From Mesorhizobium sp. CA8 (lineage in GTDB: Bacteria > Pseudomonadota > Alphaproteobacteria > Rhizobiales > Rhizobiaceae): a stretch of DNA of 64,000 nt. Positions within the stretch are counted from its first letter, which is position 1, and the number at the start of each line of letters is the position of its first letter. Where the stretch lies: contig NZ_JAIUHG010000004.1 in NCBI RefSeq assembly GCF_020164955.1, positions 186,001-250,000 on the forward strand. Reading direction: 5' to 3'. The notes under the pieces were generated by a model. The model saw only the letters and a list, made by a program, of their open reading frames with translations, was not told the origin of the DNA and did no database searches. Positions 1 to 8,274 of the stretch are shown one piece after another. The translations under genes and the position numbers were made by a program.

Positions 1-132
1 CGCCGAGACGCCGGCCAGCACCAGATATTTGCTGGAGGTGTCAAGAAAGGTGAAGCAGACATAGACGCAGAGCATCAGAAGCATCGCCGCGGGCGGCGTT
101 GCGCTGTCTTCGTTGTTTTTGGGAATGCTCAA
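1..132 (-). CDS. DMT/EamA-type transporter, N-terminal part only
   Basis: Reading the minus strand from a TTG at 132 gives 44 codons open to the window edge. A short polar leader (SIPKNNEDS) is followed by a hydrophobic segment starting MLLMLCVYVCFTFLD and then SSKYLVLAG. That pattern fits the first membrane helix of drug/metabolite (EamA) transporters, where a helix with an internal Asp is followed by a Ser/Lys turn. The start is uncertain: no Shine-Dalgarno is visible before the TTG, and the in-frame ATG at 84 is an alternative that would remove the leader. The substrate cannot be inferred. The family call rests on one helix and is tentative. Confidence 0.5.
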   Translation of the reverse strand, partial: MSIPKNNEDSATPPAAMLLMLCVYVCFTFLDTSSKYLVLAGVSA

Positions 133-282
133 GGTCGGGCCGAAGGAAGATAGACGTTACCCTTCTGCGGCAATCGCCGCTTGCCAGCAAGCCAAAAGCG
201 ACTGGCCCAACAAGCGCTTCGGACAGGCTTAGAGCGGATTGCCGTCGGCGATTGGCTTGAACGGTTCTCGCGGGTCGTCATC

Positions 283-452
283 CACGGGCGGAGCAGGGAG
301 CGAAGCGACGCGGCGCAGACCCGAGGATCCATGCCGTTACATCGACGCTCCACCAACGGTGCAAATTCTGCTCCGTTGCAAACTTCGGCGAAGGTCACGG
401 CATGGATCCTTGGGTCTTCGCTCCGCTTCGCGTCGCTACGCCCAAGGATGAC
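283..452. repeat. Palindromic intergenic repeat in gene-free stretch 133-501
   Basis: No convincing gene lies between 133 and 501; the short ORFs there are Arg/Ser-rich. The stretch holds two inverted arms. AGGATCCATGCCGT at 324-337 is the exact reverse complement of the sequence at 397-410. Outside this 14-bp core the arms stay similar, with GCGAAGCGACG-like on the left and CGCTTCGCGTCGC on the right. Such foldback units are common between genes in rhizobia. Confidence 0.6.
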
Positions 453-501
453 GAAGTTGGCGAGGTAGCTGCCAATCTCGAACGTTCAAGATGGTATAAA
501 A

Positions 502-936
502 TCAGCCATGCATGCGAGCGCCCTTGGTGATCTTGTCGACGAGCTTTTTCTCGCCGCGCATAGCGATCCCGACGACCCTGGCATCGTCCGGCGCGAATTC
601 GGCGAAGACGGCGCGGTTGGCGAGGTCGTGCCCGGTCGAAAACATCTCCTCGATATAGGCGGACGTCGTGACGCCGCGCTCCAATGCCCGGCGATGGATC
701 GTGCCCAGCGTCGCGGCGTCGGCCGACAGGACGATGACCGGCTGGATCGACATCGGGTTGTAGCGGTTGCCGGCGCGGTCGCGATACGGCTCGCCGATGA
801 TCTCGGGGAACTGCGCGACGATGCCGCTGGTCAGGAACGCGGTGACGTTGAGCTTCTGCCACACCGGCAGATCCTCTCTGAGGACAATTGCAATTTTCGT
901 ATCGAACACCAAGATTGAGACTCCGAAATGGCCCAT
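502..936 (-). CDS. DUF2000 family protein
   Basis: This is a 144-residue soluble protein. The N-terminal part FDTKIAIVLREDLPVWQKLN followed by a Thr-Ser-Gly turn matches the characteristic opening of the DUF2000 family (peptidyl-tRNA hydrolase II-like fold). The family has no established reaction. The start at 936 fits the family length, although an upstream start is blocked by the divergent AraC gene. The first ATG overlaps the region around the AraC start on the other strand, so both promoters must sit inside, or very close to, the opposing coding sequence. The pairing suggests that the AraC protein controls this gene. Function remains unknown. Confidence 0.8.
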   Translation of the reverse strand: MGHFGVSILVFDTKIAIVLREDLPVWQKLNVTAFLTSGIVAQFPEIIGEPYRDRAGNRYNPMSIQPVIVLSADAATLGTIHRRALERGVTTSAYIEEMFSTGHDLANRAVFAEFAPDDARVVGIAMRGEKKLVDKITKGARMHG

Positions 937-954
937 GACGGGCGGAACAAGGCG

Positions 955-1815
955 ATGGCGCAGGCTCTAGGCGCGGAAGCGCAGGAAGGTCTTGAACGTT
1001 CGTGCGCGGATGCGGCCGATGGCGATCGCATCGTTTCGGCGCTGGGCGGGCTTGGCCTCGAACGCATCGAAGCTCGATTCCGCGGCAACGCCTTCGAGCT
1101 CCACCGGCACGACACCTACGCGATCGGCGTGACCTTGCATGGCGTGCAGCGCTTCCATTATCGCGGCGCGCTGCAACACAGCCTGCCGGGCAAGGTGATC
1201 GTGCTGCACCCCGACGAATTGCACGATGGCGGCGCCGGAACGGAAGACGGGCTGCGCTACCGGATCCTTTACCTGGAGCCGTCCCTGCTGCTCGACTGCC
1301 TTGATGGCGAAGCGCTGCCTTTCGTGCGCGACGCCGTGGTCGACGATCCGGCGCTGCGGGACACGCTGCTCTCGGCGCTGGGGCCGCTGGACGAAGAACT
1401 CGGCGACCTTTTCGTGGCGGATTTCGTTGCGCAACTGGCGCAACAGCTGAAACGCCATTCCGGACAGCCGGCAAAATCCACGGGCAAGACCGCATGGCGG
1501 GCGGCGGCGCTTGCCCGCGACTATCTGGAGGAGAATGCCGAACGGGCGGTGCATTCCGATGAGCTGGAGGCCGTTACCGGCCTCGACCGCTACGCGCTGT
1601 CGCGCCATTTTCGCGCCACTTATTCGACCAGCCCGCATCGCTTCCTGTTGATGCGCCGGCTGCAAAAGGCGCGGCGCATGATCGCCGAGGGCGAGCCACT
1701 GGCGGAAATCGCCGCCGGCGCCGGCTTCAGCGACCAGAGCCATTTCAACCGCCATTTCAAGAAGGCATTCGGCATGACACCGGGGCGCTGGGCGGCGCTG
1801 GTGCGCGACGCGTAG
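955..1815 (+). CDS. AraC family transcriptional regulator
   Basis: An N-terminal cupin-like sensor domain (HRHDTYAIGVTLHGVQRFHYRG, given here only as a guide: HRHDTYAIG then GVQRFHYRG) is followed by a linker and a C-terminal double helix-turn-helix. The second recognition region reads AAGAGFSDQSHFNRHFKK, then GMTPGRW, which is the classic AraC signature. I chose the ATG at 955; an ATG at 928 in the same frame would add nine residues but overlaps the start codon of the divergent DUF2000 gene. The protein is about 286 residues, normal for the family. Likely target is the neighbouring DUF2000 gene and itself (inference); the ligand is unknown. Confidence 0.85.
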   Translation: MAQALGAEAQEGLERSCADAADGDRIVSALGGLGLERIEARFRGNAFELHRHDTYAIGVTLHGVQRFHYRGALQHSLPGKVIVLHPDELHDGGAGTEDGLRYRILYLEPSLLLDCLDGEALPFVRDAVVDDPALRDTLLSALGPLDEELGDLFVADFVAQLAQQLKRHSGQPAKSTGKTAWRAAALARDYLEENAERAVHSDELEAVTGLDRYALSRHFRATYSTSPHRFLLMRRLQKARRMIAEGEPLAEIAAGAGFSDQSHFNRHFKKAFGMTPGRWAALVRDA

Positions 1816-1860
1816 CGTCGTCGCTCAAGGGCGAGGCGTCCGGTGATGGCGTTCAGGCGC

Positions 1861-1934
1861 GATGCGCAGCATCGTCGCCGTTCCGCTAAACCGGCGATGC
1901 TTTGGTCCGCGGTTGCGCGACGATGCTGCGCATC
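1861..1934. repeat. 17-bp perfect inverted repeat between two convergent genes
   Basis: GATGCGCAGCATCGTCG at 1861-1877 is exactly complementary to 1918-1934, with a 40-base loop. Degenerate copies of the same arm occur near 1998-2016 and 2047-2062 (GCGCGACCATGCTACGCATCGC-like; shorter matches). The region 1816-2061 lies between the convergent AraC and MarR genes and contains no gene. It may act as a bidirectional transcription stop, but there is no T-tract. Confidence 0.6.
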
Positions 1935-2061
1935 GCGCTTGCGTTACTCGAGACGACGCCTGCGCGTCGCTCATTAATGGAAACGTTCTCGCGTTGCGCG
2001 ACCATGCTACGCATCGCGCGTCTGTCACCAACGTCTCGCGGCTGAGCGATGACGCTGCGCG

Positions 2062-2535
2062 TCACGCCTCATCCAACTCCGCGTCGTCGTCGATCAGCAC
2101 CAGATCTTCGTTCGACAGATTGGCCTCAATGCGGGCCAGCAGCTTGAACAGCGCCTTCTGGTCCTTCTTGTCGAGGCCCCTCAGCGCCTGTTTCTCGGTC
2201 TTCTTGACCGACTTCTCAATGGCGCGAATGGTTTCACGGCCGGATTCGGTGAGGAAGATATGGGCTTGGCGGGCATCGGCGTTGGAGGCGCGCTTTTCGA
2301 GGAAACCCTGCGCCTGCAGCCGGTTAATGGTCTTGGTGATGGTCGGCGGGCGCACGCCGAGCTTGCCGGCGAGATTGCCGGGGGTCTGGCCGTCCTCGCG
2401 GTCGAGCGCCAGCATGATCTGGTCCTGGCCGGCGTAAAAACCATGCGCCAGAAGCCGCGCCGCCAGCGCCGTGCGCGCCAGCCTTGCCGCCGAATGCAGC
2501 CGGCTCATTGTCGCTGTCTTGTCCGCCTTGGCCAT
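2062..2535 (-). CDS. MarR family transcriptional regulator
   Basis: A winged-helix DNA-binding protein of about 157 residues. The helix pattern QDQIMLALDREDGQTPGNLA, then GVRPPTITKTINRLQAQGFL and a wing containing RQAHIFLTESGR, is typical of MarR. The start was set at 2535 because AGAGG lies eight bases upstream. ATG at 2541 is possible but too close to it, and the ORF extension to 2640 looks non-coding. The C-terminus is Asp/Glu-rich (DLVLIDDDAELDEA). It is convergent with the AraC gene and divergent from the CobW-like gene. Target and ligand are not evident. Confidence 0.85.
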   Translation of the reverse strand: MAKADKTATMSRLHSAARLARTALAARLLAHGFYAGQDQIMLALDREDGQTPGNLAGKLGVRPPTITKTINRLQAQGFLEKRASNADARQAHIFLTESGRETIRAIEKSVKKTEKQALRGLDKKDQKALFKLLARIEANLSNEDLVLIDDDAELDEA

Positions 2536-2920
2536 GGCCATTCCCTCTTCGGCCGAACCGACGCGTCCAGCATAGAGGCTGCCCGACGGTTGGCAAATGA
2601 CGATCTCTAGAATCCGGCTTGCGGAACGCTTTGCCGGCAAGCATTGCGGTGCCCGCGCAGGTGATGCCAGATGTTTATTTCAGTTAGATGACAAACGACT
2701 TTTGCGCCGGCGAGATTCACCGCGAACGCTGGTGAAGGCCATTGGGCGCCCGTGCGGGTCTTGCGTCTGGCCTGCCTCAGCCGCCGCTGACCCGCGCTTG
2801 GCGCCATCCCGCTTAAAGGGTCCGCCTGGCCCATCGGTTTGGCGGGTGCAAAAGCGCGGCACCCATCCTATATGAGGCCGACAATCCAGGATTTTCGAGC
2901 CAAGACTTTCGAGGCAAACC
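2536..2920. other. Intergenic region between marR-type and cobW-type genes
   Basis: This 385-base divergent region contains no convincing ORF on either strand. It presumably holds the promoters for both flanking genes. I looked for a Zur-like palindrome upstream of the metallochaperone gene and did not find a good one. An AT-richer patch at 2669-2692 (GTTTATTTCAGTTAGATGAC) is the most promoter-like stretch but has no clear -35/-10 pair. Confidence 0.4.
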
Positions 2921-3964
2921 ATGAGCGATGCACAGACGCAAATTCCCGTAACCGTTCTCACCGGCTATCTCGGCGCGGGCAAGACGACGCTACTCAACCG
3001 CATCCTGTCGGAGAACCACGGCAAGCGCTACGCCGTCATCGTCAACGAGTTCGGCGAGATCGGGATCGACAACGACCTGATCGTCGAATCCGACGAGGAA
3101 ATCTACGAGATGAACAATGGCTGCGTGTGCTGCACGGTGCGCGGCGACCTGATCCGCGTCGTCGAGGGCCTGATGAAACGCCCTGGCCGCTTCGACGCCA
3201 TCGTCGTCGAGACCACGGGTCTTGCCGATCCGGTGCCGGTGGCGCAGACCTTCTTCATGGACGACGACGTGCGCACCAAGACCAAGCTCGATGCGGTAGT
3301 GGCGCTGGTCGACGCCAAGCACCTGCCGCTGCGCTTGAAGGATTCCAAGGAAGCCGAGGACCAGATCGCCTTTGCCGACGTGGTGGTTCTGAACAAGACC
3401 GACCTCGTCACTCCGGAAGAGCTGGAAAAAGTCGAGGCAACGATCCGCGCCATCAACCCGGCCGCCAAAATCCATCGCACACAGCGTTCCGGCGTGCCGC
3501 TCACCGAAGTGCTCGACCGCGGCGCTTTCGACCTGTCGCGCGCGCTGGAAAACGATCCGCATTTCCTCGACGCGCACGACCACGATCATGACCACCATGA
3601 TCACGACCACCACGATCATGACGGTCACGACCACCATCATCACGTCCACCCGTCCGACATCCATGACGTGACGGTGAAGTCGGTGTCGCTGCGCGGCGGC
3701 GAGATGGACCCGAAGAAGTTCTTTCCCTGGATCGAGAAGGTGACCCAGATGGAGGGACCCAACATCCTGCGGCTAAAGGGCATCATTGCGCTCAAGGGCG
3801 ACGAGGACCGCTATGTGCTGCAGGGCGTGCACATGATCCTCGAGGGCGATCACCAGCGCGCCTGGAAGGACGGCGAAAAACATGAGAGCCGGCTGGTCTT
3901 CATCGGCCGCGATCTGGACGCCGAGCGGCTCAGGAAGAGTTTTGAAGCCTGCCAGGCAGCTTGA
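2921..3964 (+). CDS. COG0523 (CobW/ZigA-like) metallochaperone GTPase
   Basis: A G3E-family P-loop GTPase of 347 residues. Visible motifs are Walker A in [15 protein letters not shown] near residue 14, the family's metal-binding CxCC in [13 protein letters not shown] near residue 67, ETTGLADP, and the base-recognition motif NKTD near residue 158. A very His/Asp-rich loop (about 35 residues, roughly 212-246, such as [11 protein letters not shown]) separates the GTPase from the C-terminal CobW_C domain. No cobalamin genes are nearby, so zinc (or another divalent metal) delivery is likelier than a cobaltochelatase role; that is inference. The downstream WD40 gene on the same strand probably works with it. 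Confidence 0.9.
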   Translation: MSDAQTQIPVTVLTGYLGAGKTTLLNRILSENHGKRYAVIVNEFGEIGIDNDLIVESDEEIYEMNNGCVCCTVRGDLIRVVEGLMKRPGRFDAIVVETTGLADPVPVAQTFFMDDDVRTKTKLDAVVALVDAKHLPLRLKDSKEAEDQIAFADVVVLNKTDLVTPEELEKVEATIRAINPAAKIHRTQRSGVPLTEVLDRGAFDLSRALENDPHFLDAHDHDHDHHDHDHHDHDGHDHHHHVHPSDIHDVTVKSVSLRGGEMDPKKFFPWIEKVTQMEGPNILRLKGIIALKGDEDRYVLQGVHMILEGDHQRAWKDGEKHESRLVFIGRDLDAERLRKSFEACQAA

Positions 3965-3978
3965 TTCCGCGCCTTCTT

Positions 3979-4126
3979 CCTTCTCCCCTTGTTGGAGAAG
4001 GTGGATCGGCGCGCAGCGCCGAGATGGTTGAGGGGTGTTCCAGCGGAGTGAGACGACGGCGTTCCCTGGAACACCCCTCATCCGACCTCGCTTCGCGAGG
4101 CCACCTTCTCCCACAAGGGGAGAAGG
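3979..4126. repeat. 148-bp palindromic element (copy 1)
   Basis: The element begins CCTTCTCCCC and ends GGGGAGAAGG, with inner complementary arms (GGGGTGTTCC/GGAACACCCC). It fills the gap between the CobW-like and WD40 genes. A second copy lies at 34578-34726 in the opposite orientation with nearly the same length and sequence. It has no ORF and behaves like a non-autonomous dispersed repeat. Confidence 0.8.
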
Positions 4127-4221
4127 GAGAACCGCACGCCAGCGCCGCTTCCCGCATAGCGATTCCAAGCATGGGTTGAGACCTGCGGCTCGACCCCTTA
4201 TGGGAATGGCAGAAATCTCGA

Positions 4222-5211
4222 ATGGACCAATCTATAATGCCCACAGTCGCCCCGCTTGATCTCGAAGGCCATTGCGTCGCCGCCGTCATTCTCAACGAGG
4301 TGCCGCATTTCGCTTTGGCTGACGGCACGATCCACCGGCTCGACAATGGGTATAAGACCGCGCAGGCCAATGACGGCCTGCTCGCCGCCTTCCACGACGC
4401 GGCGAAGGACCGGCTGATCACCGGCGGCGAGGACGGCAAGGTGTTTGCCGTGAAGGCCGGCGGCGAGGTGAGCGAACTGGCCAGCGCCGGCAGGAAATGG
4501 GTGACCAGCGTCACTGCCGGACCGCAGGGCGCGGTCGCCTATGCTTCGGGCAAGACCGCCTTCGTGCGTTTCGCCGACGGCAAGATCGAGGAATTTGCCC
4601 ATCCGCGTTCGGTGGAAGGGCTCGCCTTCTCGCCCAAGGGCATGCGCTTCGGCGTCGCCCGCTACAATGGCGCGACACTGCATTTCCCGGCCGCCGAAGG
4701 CAAACCGGTGGAACTCGAATGGGCCGGCGCTCATACCGGCATCACCTTTTCGCCGGACGGCGCCTTTCTGGTCACCACCATGCAGGAAAACGCGCTGCAT
4801 GGCTGGAAGCTCGCCGACGGCAAGCACATGCGCATGAGCGGCTATCCCGGCAAGGTGAAGAGCCTGTCCTGGAGCGTGAAGGGCAAATGGCTGGCGAGTT
4901 CCGGCGCGCCGGCGGCGATCGTGTGGCCGTTCGCCAGCAAAGACGGACCAATGGGCAAGGCGCCGCTGGAGCTCGGCACGCGCGGCAACACCATGGTGAC
5001 CTGCGTCGTCTGCCATCCGAGCCAGGACGTCGTGGCCATCGGCTACGAAGACGGCATGGTGATCGCGGCGCGCTTCGCCGACGCCAAGGAAGTGCTGCTG
5101 CGCCGCCCCGGCAAGGGCGCCATCACGTCGATGATGTGGGACAAGGAAGAACGCCGCGTCGTGTTCGGCAGCGCCGCCGGCGATTGCGGCGTGATCGATA
5201 TCACGGCTTAA
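4222..5211 (+). CDS. WD40 repeat protein
   Basis: A 329-residue protein made of repeated beta-propeller blades. Recurrent blade phrases include GGEDGKVFAV, FSPKGMRFGVARYNG, FSPDGAFLVTTMQ, WSVKGKWLASSG and CHPSQDVVAIGYEDG. No signal peptide or membrane segment is seen, so it is probably cytoplasmic. WD40 proteins are scaffolds with no catalysis of their own. It follows the COG0523 GTPase gene on the same strand with only a repeat element between them, a pairing that suggests a client or adaptor for metal transfer (inference). The start at 4222 is the first ATG of the well-coded frame. Confidence 0.85.
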   Translation: MDQSIMPTVAPLDLEGHCVAAVILNEVPHFALADGTIHRLDNGYKTAQANDGLLAAFHDAAKDRLITGGEDGKVFAVKAGGEVSELASAGRKWVTSVTAGPQGAVAYASGKTAFVRFADGKIEEFAHPRSVEGLAFSPKGMRFGVARYNGATLHFPAAEGKPVELEWAGAHTGITFSPDGAFLVTTMQENALHGWKLADGKHMRMSGYPGKVKSLSWSVKGKWLASSGAPAAIVWPFASKDGPMGKAPLELGTRGNTMVTCVVCHPSQDVVAIGYEDGMVIAARFADAKEVLLRRPGKGAITSMMWDKEERRVVFGSAAGDCGVIDITA

Positions 5212-5265
5212 GGGGAGTAAGGCAGTAGGGCAGTAAGGGAGTAGGGAAATAGCGCTTGAAAGCCA

Positions 5266-5329
5266 CCCTACTGCCCTACTGCCCTACTGCCCTACTGCCC
5301 TACTGCCCTACTGCCCTACTGCCCTACTG
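5266..5329 (+). repeat. 8-bp tandem repeat, eight copies of CCCTACTG
   Basis: Eight perfect copies of CCCTACTG run end to end. The region 5217-5246 just upstream (GGCAGTAGGGCAGTAAGGGA, then GTAGGG) is complementary to the repeat, so the transcript leaving the WD40 gene could fold into a hairpin whose 3' arm is the repeat. Copy number is likely to vary between strains through slippage (inference). Confidence 0.9.
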
Positions 5330-5350
5330 CCTACCGTCTGAGGGGACTTC

Positions 5351-6727
5351 ATGCATTCAATCCACCGGACTTCCATCGGCGGCATCGAGATCGCCCGAAT
5401 CGCCGAATTGCGCGAAGCAGAAGCGGTCGCCTTCCGCAAGGCGCGGCCGAAATCCGAGGCGAAGCTGGGCAACGGCATTGCCGGCTTCCTCGGCGGTGTG
5501 CCGATGCACTGGATGACGGACTGGCCGACGCCGTTCCCGATCCTGGTCGACGGCGCCAAGGGCGCCACCATCACCGACATCGACGGCAACAAACTCGACG
5601 ATTTCTGCCTCGGCGATACCGGCTCGATGCTCGGCCATTCGCCGCCAGCTGTCGCCCGCGCCATCCGCCGGCAAGCTGCCCGGGGTCTGACCTACATGCT
5701 GCCCAGCGAGGACGCGCTGGCGATCGGCCAGCTTTTGCAGCAGCGCTTCGGCCTGCCCTACTGGCAGATCGCAACCACTGCCACCGACGCCAACCGCTTC
5801 GCGCTGCGAGTCGCCCGCGCGGTGACCGGGCGCGAGAAGATTCTGGTCTTCAACGGCTGCTATCATGGCTCGGTCGACGAGACGATGGTGCGTCTGATCG
5901 ACGGCAAACCGGTGAACCGGCCTGGGCTGGCCGGCGAATTCCGCGACCTGACGCGAGCAACGAAGATCGTCGAGTTCAACGATATTGCCGCATTGGAAGC
6001 AGCGCTGGCTGACCGCGACGTCGCCTGCGTCATCACCGAGCCGGTGCTGACCAATTCCTGCATGGTGCTGCCGGAACCCGGCTTCCACGACGCGCTGCGG
6101 CGCCTGACCCGTGCGGCCGGCACGCTGCTTCTGATCGACGAAACGCACACCATTTCGACCGGCCCCGGCGGCTATACGCGCAAGCACGGGCTGGAGCCGG
6201 ACCTGTTCGTGCTCGGCAAGCCGGTAGCCGGTGGCGTGCCGGCAAGCATCTGGGGCATGAGCGAAGAGGTCGCCACGCGTTACGCCGCCTACAACCGGGC
6301 GAAGGAGCCCGGCTATTCCGGCATGGGCACGACGCTGTCGGCCAACCCCCTGCAATTCGCGGCGATGCGCGCGACGCTGGAAGAGGTGATGACCGAGGAC
6401 GCCTACGCCCATATGGACCGGCTGGCGCGCCGGCTCGATGCGGGGCTCTCCGCCGTCATCCAGCGAAACAAGCTGCCCTGGCATGTCGCACGGGTCGGCG
6501 CCCGCGTCGAGTTCATCTGCGCGCCCGGACCGCTTGGGAACGGCGGCGAAGCGGAGAAGGCGCATGCGCCGGAGCTCGAAGCCGCCATCCATGTCGCGCT
6601 GGTCAATCGCGGCGTGCTGATCGCGCCGTTCCACAACATGATGCTGATCTCACCGGCAACGACTTCGGCGCAGGTGAGCCGACTGATCGCCGCCTTCGCC
6701 GCGGTTGCGGGCAAGCTTGCGGCGTGA
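5351..6727 (+). CDS. Class III (PLP) aminotransferase
   Basis: A fold-type I PLP enzyme of 458 residues, the size of glutamate-1-semialdehyde mutase and related omega-transaminases. Visible signatures are FNGCYHGSVDE, the cofactor-binding DETHT near residue 262, and the PLP lysine in LGKPVAGGVPAS near residue 285. The aminotransferase is followed with a four-base stop/start overlap or a short gap by a glutamine-synthetase-like ligase. The pair suggests catabolism of an amine through a gamma-glutamyl intermediate or amino-group transfer from it. No heme pathway gene is nearby, so a HemL role is unlikely. The substrate is unknown. Confidence 0.8.
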   Translation: MHSIHRTSIGGIEIARIAELREAEAVAFRKARPKSEAKLGNGIAGFLGGVPMHWMTDWPTPFPILVDGAKGATITDIDGNKLDDFCLGDTGSMLGHSPPAVARAIRRQAARGLTYMLPSEDALAIGQLLQQRFGLPYWQIATTATDANRFALRVARAVTGREKILVFNGCYHGSVDETMVRLIDGKPVNRPGLAGEFRDLTRATKIVEFNDIAALEAALADRDVACVITEPVLTNSCMVLPEPGFHDALRRLTRAAGTLLLIDETHTISTGPGGYTRKHGLEPDLFVLGKPVAGGVPASIWGMSEEVATRYAAYNRAKEPGYSGMGTTLSANPLQFAAMRATLEEVMTEDAYAHMDRLARRLDAGLSAVIQRNKLPWHVARVGARVEFICAPGPLGNGGEAEKAHAPELEAAIHVALVNRGVLIAPFHNMMLISPATTSAQVSRLIAAFAAVAGKLAA

Positions 6728-6738
6728 GAAAAGCGGCG

Positions 6739-8145
6739 ATGGACAATCTGAACGCCGCTACCACCTCTCCTTCCGGCTCGACTCCCGCCGAGGCGAAGGC
6801 GTTTCTCGACGCGCATCCCGAGATCGAGGCGTTCGACATCGTGCTCACCGACGCCAACGGAATCGGTCGCGGTAAGATCGTGCGCCGGCACGAGCTGATG
6901 GGCATTTTCGAGAACGGCCGGCACCTGCCGATCTCGATCCTCGGCCTCGACATCACCGGCGAGGATGTGCACGAAACCGGGCTGGTGTGGGACACCGGCG
7001 ACGGCGATCTCAGGGCATGGCCGATCCCCGGCACGCTTGTGCCGCTCTTCGGCACCAAGCCGTCGCGCGGCCAGGTGCTGATGTCGATGCACCATCTCGA
7101 CGGCCAGCCGATGACCTCCGACCCGCGGCTGGTGCTGGCAAGGCAGGTGGAATTGCTGGCGGCGCGCGGCCTGCATCCGGCGGGCGCTTTCGAGCTTGAG
7201 TTTTTCCTGCTGTCCAACGAGCGCGATGCGGATGGCAAGGTTCAGCCTGCCCGCGCGGTGCTCGACGGCCGCCGCTCGGCCAAGACCGAGGTCTATTCAG
7301 TCGACCATCTGCATGGCATGGAGCCGCTGTTTTCCGACATCTACGCCGCAGCCAAGGCGCAAGGCATTCCGGCCGAAACCGTGATTTCCGAATACGCGCC
7401 CGGCCAATACGAGCTGACGCTGAACTACCGCAAGGACGTAATGCGGGCGGCCGACGACCTCGTGATGCTGAAGCGGCTGGTCAGGGCGCAGGCGCGCCGG
7501 CACGGTGTCACCGCCTGCTTCATGGCCAAGCCCATCGAGGCCTATGCCGGCTCCGGCATGCATTTCCACGTCTCGCTGCAGGACGATGCCGGCCACAATG
7601 TCTTCACCGAGGGCGCCGGCGAGAAATGGTCGCCAAAGCTGCTCAACGCGCTTGGCGGCCTGATCCACACCATGGCGGAATCGATGCTGGTGTTTGCGCC
7701 GCACGCCAACTCATGGCGCCGCTTCGTCTCGCAATCCTACGCGCCCGTGGCGCCCAGTTGGGGCGTCAACAACCGCTCGGTGGCGCTGCGTGTACCGGCG
7801 GGCGACGCCAAGAACCGCCGCATCGAGCATCGGCCGTCGGGCGTTGACGCCAACCCCTACCTTGTCGCCGCAACGGTTCTGGCCGGGATCGTCAAAGGCC
7901 TGGATGAGGGTCTGGACTCTGGCCCCGAGACGACCGGCAACGGCTACGAGCAGGCAGCGGAGAAGTCGAGCATGCCGGCCGACTGGCGCGCTGCGATCGA
8001 GGCGGCCAGAGGCTCCGATTTCCTGAAATCGGCGCTCGGCCCCGACCTGCACCGGACCTTCGTGGCGATCAAGCAGGCTGAATATCTGCGCGTCGCGCGG
8101 ACCGTCAGCGAGTTGGACTATCATCTCTACCTGCACGAGGTTTGA
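6739..8145 (+). CDS. Glutamine synthetase family protein (gamma-glutamyl-amine ligase type)
   Basis: A protein of about 468 residues with the GlnA fold. An N-terminal beta-grasp region (DIVLTDANGIGRGKIV) is followed by the catalytic domain with FELEFFLL (metal-binding Glu pair), EYAPGQYELTLNY, the GSGMHFHVSL nucleotide/glutamate loop, and NNRSVALRVP plus RRIEHRPSG near the C-terminal half. The tyrosine-adenylylation tail of true GlnA is not apparent. The family includes PuuA-type ligases acting on amines. It is translationally close to the upstream aminotransferase. ATG at 6739 was chosen; a GTG at 6724 overlaps the upstream stop and would add five residues. Confidence 0.85.
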   Translation: MDNLNAATTSPSGSTPAEAKAFLDAHPEIEAFDIVLTDANGIGRGKIVRRHELMGIFENGRHLPISILGLDITGEDVHETGLVWDTGDGDLRAWPIPGTLVPLFGTKPSRGQVLMSMHHLDGQPMTSDPRLVLARQVELLAARGLHPAGAFELEFFLLSNERDADGKVQPARAVLDGRRSAKTEVYSVDHLHGMEPLFSDIYAAAKAQGIPAETVISEYAPGQYELTLNYRKDVMRAADDLVMLKRLVRAQARRHGVTACFMAKPIEAYAGSGMHFHVSLQDDAGHNVFTEGAGEKWSPKLLNALGGLIHTMAESMLVFAPHANSWRRFVSQSYAPVAPSWGVNNRSVALRVPAGDAKNRRIEHRPSGVDANPYLVAATVLAGIVKGLDEGLDSGPETTGNGYEQAAEKSSMPADWRAAIEAARGSDFLKSALGPDLHRTFVAIKQAEYLRVARTVSELDYHLYLHEV

Positions 8146-8274
8146 GGCAGCGCCCAGCAGGCGGGACGATCACGTTTTGCCGACATCGGACCGCCGAAGA
8201 AATATTGGCGGAACCTTCCCGAGGCCTCGCTCATTCCAGATTGGATAGCAGGAGCAGACAGAGCCGCGTCAGAG

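Noticed and set aside
133..501. Small genes in both strands before the DUF2000 gene
   Set aside because: The frames are Arg/Ser-rich, overlap inverted repeat arms and have no ribosome binding sites.
2921..3964. Cobalamin biosynthesis role for the CobW-like gene
   Set aside because: No cob genes or cobalamin riboswitch lie nearby, and the His-rich loop with a WD40 neighbour fits metal homeostasis better.
5266..5329. Possible CRISPR-like array
   Set aside because: The repeat is a contiguous 8-base tandem with no spacers and no cas genes nearby.
5351..6727. Glutamate-1-semialdehyde aminomutase (hemL)
   Set aside because: General fold agrees, but the context is a glutamine-synthetase-like ligase and no heme genes, and the sequence around the PLP lysine differs from the HemL consensus.
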